Shown piece after piece: positions 1 through 5,127 of a stretch of 5,127 nucleotides of DNA; the first letter of the stretch is position 1, and every line of letters begins with the position of its first letter. This DNA comes from Clostridia bacterium UC5.1-1C12 (GTDB lineage: Bacteria > Bacillota_I > Bacilli_A > Erysipelotrichales > Erysipelotrichaceae): contig BBZX01000020.1 of the NCBI GenBank assembly GCA_001305055.1, positions 1 through 5,127 of the forward strand. The letters are read 5' to 3'. The position numbers and the translations under genes are program-made. The notes under the pieces are model-generated. The model was not told where the DNA came from. It did no database searches and was given only the letters and a program-made list of their open reading frames with translations.

Positions 1-1648
1 CATAACCATCCGCATGAGCTATCAAGGTTATCGGTCCTGTACTGAAATCATGTCCTGTTTTTCCTGCATTACTATTCTTCACACTTAATGTTAAGCCAGT
101 AATATCTGATGTAAAATCATAATCAACACTGCTCAGATCCGTTCCGTATGGCACCGTTACCAGAATTACATCTTTGTTGATGAGTACGTTTTTAGAAATA
201 ATCTGATTTCCCTTCTTCAATACAAAGGTTTTTATGGCTGCCTCAGCACTTGGTGTTAAAGCTTTTCTGACCTTAACTGTATAGCTGCCGTCTGCTTTGC
301 CGGCTTTACTTACAGTAATCATTACATCCTGTGTGCAGTCAATCTGCATTTCTTCACTATAAGTATCGCCATTGACCTTTATCACAGCTCCTTCTTCAGC
401 ACTTAAAATCAGCTTCAGCTTCGTGATATCTGTTTCGTACGGAACATCAAACAAGTAATAACTGCCATAATGTTCACTGGCTTCAAACTCATTAATATCT
501 TCGCTGATCTTCACCGTATTCAATAAAGCTGTTCCTTCAGAGTTCTGCTCTTTGACGATCAACGTATAGGTATTGGTTTTTTCATCCGTTTTGATTGTCA
601 ATTCAATCACTTTATCCTTGGTGAATAACGCTGTACCGCCATTGATGATTTCATTACCGCCGATGAATAATTGCGCTGTTTCGCTGCTTGTATAATCGAC
701 CTTGAGTTCCTTCCTCATATCTGTACCATAGGGTAAAGCCACTTCGATGATTTTACCGTCAAACACTCCGGCCGTACCAGCTATCTTTAACTCATTCAGC
801 GTTAATTCAGTCTCTGGCTGAATCTCATTAAATGAAAGTGTATACGTATAACTGCTGCCTTTCGCATCCGTTAAATTCAGCTCTTTTTGACCCGTGCTGA
901 ATAAGATTTCAGTATCATAAGTAACCGCTGTTAAAGCTGAGGTTGTCACTTCAGCAGTGAAGCTCTTCGTAAGATCTGCATCGCCTGCTAAAGCACTGAA
1001 AGTGATCTTATTTTGACTTTGATTGATCTGACCTTCATATCTCTGTCCATTCTGTGTCAATGTAATGCTCTTAACAGATGGCCCGATATCAACAAGCACG
1101 TGGTAAGTCACGCTGACACCATTTTTTCCAACCACTGTCATCAGCTGTTCCTTCGTATAATCATTCACTGTTTCACCGCTGACCTGTACACCCTTAGCAC
1201 CGATCAGCTGTAAAGCATCTGTCATTGTAAATTCAGCAGTAAGTCCGCTTAAATCTGTATCCTTATCCAGATTTACAATTATCTTCTTTTCTTCCTCATT
1301 GATCACACCCGCTGTACCGTTCAGGATGAAGGATGTCAATGCTCCATTTTCCGTCGGAATCGTTTCATTTGTAACAAATACCGTATAGACTGTACTGTTG
1401 CTATCTTTATCTGTAATTGTATAAGCAACGGTATCCTGATAGTCATTGACCGTGCTGCCGCTTATTTGCTCAATACCATTGATATTGACTGAGCCTTCAG
1501 CGCTTAAAACATAATGTGCAATCAATGATCGCTTATCATGAAGCAGCGGGACCGTCACAATAATCGTCCTGCTCGTTGCATCGATCACTGATTTCGTGGA
1601 GACCTGATTGCCTTTTTCATCCCATAGAGTAAATTCTTTAATTAAAAT
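1..1648 (-). repeat. Tandem array of six cadherin-like/DUF5018-like beta-sandwich modules (last one partial)
   Basis: Module boundaries by eye, in translation order: C1, 1648-1349; C2, 1348-1079; C3, 1078-812; C4, 811-536; C5, 535-248; C6, 247 to the window edge. C1 and C2 both carry a T-V-N-D-Y element (VNDY at 1450-1439 and at 1168-1157) just before the closing strand, as DUF5018-like modules tend to. C4, C5 and C6 share a P-Y-G/E-T-D motif about a third of the way in. C3 is the most diverged, with GDADLTKSF in the equivalent place. None has the W-x-S-S-D signature of the preceding array. The family assignment is from pattern memory, not a profile search, so the fold is more certain than the name. 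Confidence 0.7.
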
Positions 1649-1690
1649 CGGCTCGGCAGGCTGTTTGCTGACGACAATACGGATCGTATC
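1..1690 (-). CDS. C-terminal-side piece of the giant protein: end of Ig module 12 plus six cadherin-like/DUF5018-like modules, 3'-partial
   Basis: Seen: the third frame is open from 1690 to the left edge with no stop. It resumes module 12 as DTIRIVVSKQPAEP, which fits the usual closing strand of an Ig-like module. Six sandwich modules of about 82-100 residues follow. They share openings such as LTSFILNGTAGV and LNELKIAGTAGV, a central strand ending in VPYGTDL, LPYGTDM or VPYETDI, and a closing strand of the type TYTLIVKE, SYTVKVRK or VYTVFVTN. Known: this layout resembles the cadherin-like (PF12733) and DUF5018-type modules of secreted bacterial proteins. There is no start codon with a ribosome-binding site near 1690, so this is not a separate gene. 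No LPXTG, SLH, choline-binding or transmembrane signature appears before the window edge, so the true C-terminus is further left. The domain family is inferred by eye. Confidence 0.85.
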
Positions 1691-4374
1691 CTTTTGCTGA
1701 GATCACCGGTAGATACAGCTGTCACATCAACACTGCCTTCACTTAACGCATGAATCGCATACTTACCGGAGCTGGTTTTTTCGATACTGATAATACCTTC
1801 TTTACTTGCTGTTAAAAGGACATTATCAATTTCTGTATTCGGATCGATCGTGACTGTCAACGAAGCAGTATCACCTATCATCAATTCATTCTGATCCGCT
1901 TTTAGCTTTATGCTGTGGATCGTAACCTTTTCAGCATGGCTGTTAGTTACAGAAACGGTAATAGATTTCTGGATACTGCCATCTAATGTAGAAGCAGTGA
2001 GTATCGCCGTTCCTGTCTTATAAACAGATACAATCGGATCATTACTTCCCTGAACCGAAGCGATCGTCGGATCACTGCTCGTCCAGTTGATATACTGAAC
2101 TGCACCCTCCGGCAATACATTTGCTTTAAGCACAACGTTTGAAGCTTCCGCTAAGTCAACATTCAATAACGTTACTTTACGATCGTCAGCATCATAAATT
2201 TCAATGCTTTCCGGTTGTTCTGTACCGGATGCTGAAGGAACAAGTGTTACACTGCATTCTTTCACAATCGTCTTATCAGAAAGTGTTACACTCACCCTCA
2301 ATACTACCGTCTTGATCTTTGTCGTATTGGTACTGATAGAGACTGTCCTTGTGTCACTATTGCTTAATATTACATCGTCATCCTCACAGCTCCACTGAAT
2401 CGAAGCATCAAAGACATCAGGGTTTATTTCTGCATGAACCGTATCCGATGTACCCGCTGCGATCACTAAACTGCTCTTATTCAGCGTAACCTCTGATTCC
2501 GGGATTGGAACTACCTTAACAAAAATCTTTTTAACAGTATTGCTGCCATCATCAGGAGTTATGGTTATCACCGCGATACCGGATGCTAAGGCCGTAATTT
2601 CTGTGCCATTCCAAACCGCAATCGTTTCATCACTGCTGGTAATCGTTAAATCCTTATTCGCAGCATCCTCATTCACATGAATTGTGAGGGTTTGTGTTTC
2701 TCCCACTGTCAATTCGACATAATCACGATTACCAAGCTCATCAATCATGATCGTATGTACCGGAATCAGTTCAGTTTCAGTTACTGTAATCGTCTGCGCC
2801 AGCAGTTTCCCGCCTGCTATCAGATAAATTACTGCTGTACCTTTTGCTTTTGCTTCAATGGATGCACTGAATGGATCATCATCTTTCACTGTTACACTGA
2901 TTATCTCTGGATTGCTGCTGCTCCATACTGCTGATAATGCACTGACATCACCAGTACTTGTCACTGCTGCGCTGATTTCACCATACTCGCCCTTGATCAT
3001 TGAATGAATTGGATTTTCCCATCCTATCGTATCGATGCTTGATGGGGCAAGTACCTGAATCGTTACAGAATCCGTGATTGTTTCATCTTCAAGAGATGCA
3101 ACAGTGATTGTTGCTTCACCTGCGGCATTAGCATTGATCAAGCCGGTGCTCTCATCAACACTGAGGATCAAAGGATCACTGCTTGACCAAACTACCGCTT
3201 TATTAGTCGGCTGATCGCCTTCCTGGTTATAGATCACATTCAATATCGCTTTTTCTCCTTGCATCAACGTCTGCACTGCATCAGCAATACTGATTGATTG
3301 TACAGGTATATCTGCCGGTTTATCCGCACTCAAAGCATAAACACTTACTGTCACAGATGCTGAAATACCCTTGCATTCAGCTGTAATCACCGCTTGTCCC
3401 GGTCCCACAGCTGTCACCAAACCGTTATCATTTACAGAAGCGATACTTTCATCATCACTGCTCCAAGTCAATGATTTTAGATCAGCAGAAGCCGGCAGCG
3501 GAACTGCTGAAAGCTGTGTTTCACCTAATATTCCATCATCTACGACAAGAGTCGTATTTCCTATGATCTTTATATCCGTTAAGACTTCTTCATTCACGGT
3601 AATCTGAATCGGATTACTCATGATTCCCTCTTCATTGACTGCCTGCATCATAACAGCTCCTGCTTTTAATCCCGAAGCTGTATAACCGCTGCCTTTTTTA
3701 GTAATCATCACGATTGTTCCATCACCCTCAAGAACACGCCATTCAATCGCCGTATTCGTTGCGGAATTGGGTGAGAAATCCACAGTGATCGGCTGCTCCT
3801 CATCAACATCCAGACTCATGGCAACAGGCTCCAATAAGATACTTTCAGTCTTGATTTCACTTAGCAATACCACGCACTGAGCCTGTATATCTCCGCTTGA
3901 TGCTGTTACAACAGCATAGCTGTCTGCCTGCGGCACAACACCCGGCTGCGGTCTGATAATTACGGACTTGCCCTCACTGCTGCTTAAGCTGATCAGATCA
4001 CTTCGATCTGTACTCCACGTAATTGTTCCTTGTGCTGTATTCGGTTTGAAGGAACCATACAATACAACGCCTTCCTGATCCTTAGCACCGAGACGGATAA
4101 AGCTGCTGCTTAATTCTACTGCACTGATCGTACTTGGAATCGGTGTTATCATTATACTTGAACTTAAGCCGCTGCCATCCATTGCTTCCGCTGTGATCAT
4201 TACCGGGATATTTGTTCCTGCTTTAATTTCAACAGCACCGATACTGCCCATTTCATTCAGTACATGAATCACTGAATCATCACTGCTTGTCCATCTCAAT
4301 ATCTTATTACCTGCATCATTCGGTAAAACATCCGCTTGAATCAGCAGTGTCTGACCGGCTTCAGCTTCTGTCAT
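1642..4374 (-). CDS. Central piece of the giant BIG2 protein: Ig-like modules 3-12
   Basis: This 910-codon frame from the ATG at 4374 is the longest intact piece. Native sense actually begins upstream, at 4524, with IVTVDQNGNVHAIKAG completing module 2. The ATG at 4374 is an internal Met in the first strand of module 3 (IELSTSMTEAEAGQ) and has no Shine-Dalgarno sequence before it, so it is not a credible start. Approximate module residues, counted from that Met: module 3 to 81, then 82-173, 174-263, 264-356, 357-445, 446-537, 538-626, 627-720, 721-817, and 818 onward. Modules 3, 6, 7, 8 and 11 show a clear BIG2 core (W-S/T-S-S/D-D/N, a following I-x-S-V or similar strand, G-x-A-x-I-T). Modules 4, 5, 9, 10 and 12 are more diverged. 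Native sequence ends at Lys894; the last 16 residues are out of frame before the TAA at 1644-1642. Confidence 0.88.
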   Translation of the reverse strand: MTEAEAGQTLLIQADVLPNDAGNKILRWTSSDDSVIHVLNEMGSIGAVEIKAGTNIPVMITAEAMDGSGLSSSIMITPIPSTISAVELSSSFIRLGAKDQEGVVLYGSFKPNTAQGTITWSTDRSDLISLSSSEGKSVIIRPQPGVVPQADSYAVVTASSGDIQAQCVVLLSEIKTESILLEPVAMSLDVDEEQPITVDFSPNSATNTAIEWRVLEGDGTIVMITKKGSGYTASGLKAGAVMMQAVNEEGIMSNPIQITVNEEVLTDIKIIGNTTLVVDDGILGETQLSAVPLPASADLKSLTWSSDDESIASVNDNGLVTAVGPGQAVITAECKGISASVTVSVYALSADKPADIPVQSISIADAVQTLMQGEKAILNVIYNQEGDQPTNKAVVWSSSDPLILSVDESTGLINANAAGEATITVASLEDETITDSVTIQVLAPSSIDTIGWENPIHSMIKGEYGEISAAVTSTGDVSALSAVWSSSNPEIISVTVKDDDPFSASIEAKAKGTAVIYLIAGGKLLAQTITVTETELIPVHTIMIDELGNRDYVELTVGETQTLTIHVNEDAANKDLTITSSDETIAVWNGTEITALASGIAVITITPDDGSNTVKKIFVKVVPIPESEVTLNKSSLVIAAGTSDTVHAEINPDVFDASIQWSCEDDDVILSNSDTRTVSISTNTTKIKTVVLRVSVTLSDKTIVKECSVTLVPSASGTEQPESIEIYDADDRKVTLLNVDLAEASNVVLKANVLPEGAVQYINWTSSDPTIASVQGSNDPIVSVYKTGTAILTASTLDGSIQKSITVSVTNSHAEKVTIHSIKLKADQNELMIGDTASLTVTIDPNTEIDNVLLTASKEGIISIEKTSSGKYAIHALSEGSVDVTAVSTGDLSKRIRSVLSSANSLPSRF
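1691..1695 (-). other. Frameshift 2: one base missing in an A run at the end of Ig module 12
   Basis: The coding strand reads AGC AAA AGG ATA. Adding one A to the four-A run gives S-K-K-D-T-I-R-I-V-V-S-K, a plausible last strand and linker, after which the frame stays open to base 1. As written, 16 out-of-frame residues follow and translation stops at 1642. A short homopolymer is a common place for both true slippage and sequencing error. Confidence 0.85.
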
Positions 4375-4424
4375 TGATGTACTCAGCTCAATACTGCTAA
4401 TTTTTATATCACCATTAACAACAT

Positions 4425-5127
4425 TTACGGTACAGCTTGTTTCATAGCCTGAGGCTTTTGCTGTAATAACTGCTTTACCGGCTTTAATGGCATGAACGTT
4501 GCCATTTTGATCAACCGTGACAATAGCTCATCACTGCTCTGCCAGCTAACTGTACCTAATTCACTGCCGGCATTAGCCTGAACACTTAATGGTTCACTGG
4601 TACCCTTTACCATCAGCAAGCTTGATTTATTCATTGTAATACCCTCAAGCTCAGCCGGTTCAATTTTCAGATAAACACTCGCTGTTTTATTGCCGTCAGC
4701 ACTGACTGCCTGAATTACTGCACTGCCCGTTGATACAGCACTCACTGATCCCATAGAATCGACAAGTGCAACAGCTTCATCACTGCTGATCCACTGTACA
4801 TGCTGATTCGTAGCTAATTCATCCTCTGCATAAACCTCTGCACTTAATTTCAGCTGCTGATTGACCTTCATTATCTCAGGCTGATCACTGCTGTTTCCTT
4901 CTGATGTACCCAGAATTTTCACAGAAGTTGCATTATTCTTAATAATGAATACCTTGATTTCATCGGTAAGCGATGGATCGTCCTCACTTTCCGCATGAAT
5001 TACCGCCGAAGCACCGGTTGGTGCTGATGACTTCGCTTTGACCTTCACTTCTCCTTCAATATAATCACCGGCGGTGTAGTTGACAAATTCAAGAAGCTCC
5101 TCACTGCCTGACTGCAGGGTATACTTA
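4425..5127 (-). CDS. N-terminal-side piece of the giant BIG2 protein, 5'-partial, ending at a frameshift stop
   Basis: The frame is open to the right edge (it begins KYTLQSGSEELLEF), so the true start lies beyond 5127. The GTG at 5048-5046 is only an internal Val codon, with native-looking sequence upstream of it. Native coding runs down to base 4527 and covers the end of one Ig-like module, a complete BIG2 module (4934-4650, with WISSDEAVALV and a GSVSAVSTGSAVIQA strand pair) and the first half of the next (4649 to the break, with VSWQSSDE). Past 4527 the frame is wrong: 33 unrelated, Lys/Gln-rich residues follow before a TAA at 4427-4425. The native continuation, IVTVDQNGNVHAIKAG, is in the next frame. 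As written, the product would be a truncated stalk with an abnormal tail and no wall anchor. Confidence 0.85.
   Translation of the reverse strand, partial: KYTLQSGSEELLEFVNYTAGDYIEGEVKVKAKSSAPTGASAVIHAESEDDPSLTDEIKVFIIKNNATSVKILGTSEGNSSDQPEIMKVNQQLKLSAEVYAEDELATNQHVQWISSDEAVALVDSMGSVSAVSTGSAVIQAVSADGNKTASVYLKIEPAELEGITMNKSSLLMVKGTSEPLSVQANAGSELGTVSWQSSDELLSRLIKMATFMPLKPVKQLLQQKPQAMKQAVP
4525..4528 (-). other. Frameshift 1: one base missing within BIG2 module 2
   Basis: On the coding strand the sequence reads GAT GAG CTA TTG, where the module pattern expects D-E-A-I-V-T-V. Restoring one G (GAT GAG GCT ATT GTC) gives SSDEAIVTVDQNGNV, matching SSDEAVALVDSMGSV in module 1 almost position for position. 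As written, translation leaves the native frame after the GAG at 4529-4527 and stops at 4425. The site is only a GG pair and not a long homopolymer. Confidence 0.88.

Larger units (their letters stand above)
1649..5126 (-). repeat. Tandem array of Ig-like/BIG2 modules (one partial and twelve complete)
   Basis: Module boundaries by eye, in translation order: partial 5126-4935; 1, 4934-4650; 2, 4649-4408 (contains the first frameshift); 3, 4407-4132; 4, 4131-3856; 5, 3855-3586; 6, 3585-3307; 7, 3306-3040; 8, 3039-2764; 9, 2763-2497; 10, 2496-2215; 11, 2214-1924; 12, 1923-1649 (contains the second frameshift). The period is about 240-290 bp. Typical modules open with a V/I-x-S/T-I-x-L strand, carry L-x-V/A with P about 20 residues on, then W-S-S-S-D, then G-x-V-x-A-x-x-x-G-x-A-x-I-T-A, and close with a V-x-V strand. 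Protein identity between modules is modest and most of the DNA is well diverged, so this is an old array and not a fresh expansion. Boundaries are good to a few residues. Confidence 0.85.
1..5127 (-). pseudogene. Internal slice of a giant multi-Ig-domain (BIG2) surface protein gene, broken by two frameshifts
   Basis: Seen: joining three minus-strand frames gives one uninterrupted run of about 1709 residues, open at both window edges. It has one partial and twelve complete Ig-like modules, then six modules of a second sandwich type. The frame changes at about 4526 and about 1693, each time as expected from loss of one base, and domain homology continues at once in the new frame. Composition is rich in Thr, Ser, Val, Ile, Ala, Asp and Glu, with few Cys and no transmembrane stretch. 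Known: BIG2 (PF02368) arrays form rigid extracellular stalks in adhesins and other cell-wall proteins. Inference: this is the stalk of a secreted or wall-attached protein well over 1700 residues long. The signal peptide and anchor must lie outside. Whether it is a true pseudogene or an intact gene with two sequence errors cannot be settled here. Sure of one gene; unsure of its state. Confidence 0.65.

Noticed and set aside
1013..1213. Open frames on the + strand at 1013-1213, 2204-2398 and 3371-3607
   Set aside because: All are short, antisense to well-supported domain modules, and lack ribosome-binding sites or familiar motifs. They are shadows of the repeat coding sequence.
1691..1695. Programmed -1 ribosomal frameshifting at the AAAAG run
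   Set aside because: A -1 slip here would restore the frame, but there is no full slippery heptamer and I saw no evident downstream stem. The other break at 4525-4528 needs the same shift at a non-slippery site, so simple base loss explains both.
1692..1695. Phase variation of a surface protein by homopolymer slippage
   Set aside because: A run of four A's is far shorter than tracts known to switch at useful rates, and the other break has no tract at all.
2677..2934. An 85-codon cysteine-rich open frame on the + strand
   Set aside because: It lies wholly antisense to BIG2 coding sequence. Its cysteines arise from GCA (Ala) and similar codons on the coding strand read backwards. It has no ribosome-binding site and no recognisable domain.
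4372..4374. ATG at 4374 as the true start of a separate 910-residue protein
   Set aside because: It lies inside the first strand of a BIG2 module. Native homologous sequence continues upstream to the frameshift, and there is no Shine-Dalgarno sequence or promoter before it.
2070..4787. CRISPR-like regularly spaced repeat
   Set aside because: The repeated units are only about 11 bp, spaced at about 250-280 bp or multiples, and are explained by the conserved S-S-D turn of each protein module.
5046..5048. GTG at 5048 as the gene start
   Set aside because: The frame is open to the window edge, and the residues upstream (for example FVNYTAGDYIEGEVKV) read as the body of another Ig-like module.
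1..5127. Promoters, terminators, riboswitches, tRNA or mobile-element ends
   Set aside because: The whole window is accounted for by minus-strand coding sequence. I saw no stem-loop with a T run, no inverted terminal repeat and no RNA gene.

Overview
The whole window lies inside one very long minus-strand gene whose 5' end (beyond base 5127) and 3' end (below base 1) are both outside. Reading from 5127 down to 1, the sense frame encodes about 1709 residues of tandem beta-sandwich modules. This is the stalk of a giant extracellular or cell-surface protein. I see no second gene, RNA gene, mobile element, CRISPR array, promoter or terminator, and no intergenic DNA.

Layout in translation order: the tail of one Ig-like module (5126-4935) is followed by twelve Ig-like modules of about 80-97 residues (4934-1649), most of them recognisably bacterial Ig-like group 2 (BIG2). 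Then come six more divergent sandwich modules (1648-1), the last cut by the window edge. These last six resemble the cadherin-like / DUF5018-like modules of secreted proteins. They carry recurring PYGTD-type and VNDY motifs in place of the BIG2 W-x-S-S-D motif.

The frame is broken twice, at about 4525-4527 and at about 1692-1695. At each point one base is missing from the expected frame, so the protein runs through all three minus-strand frames. Homology resumes immediately after each break and no other stop or break was found. As written, the gene would yield three pieces. Either it is a very recent pseudogene or the sequence has two single-base deletion errors; the window alone cannot decide.

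Organism (inference, low confidence): the moderate GC, codon usage mixing TTA with CTG and AGC, standard stop-codon use (tryptophan read from TGG, no in-frame TGA), and the large BIG2 array suggest a Bacillota (Firmicutes) member, perhaps a gut-type Clostridia or Erysipelotrichia. The likely role, by family analogy, is a surface-displayed stalk or adhesin. No signal peptide, ligand-binding head, catalytic domain, sorting signal or S-layer anchor falls in the window, so the specific function cannot be named.
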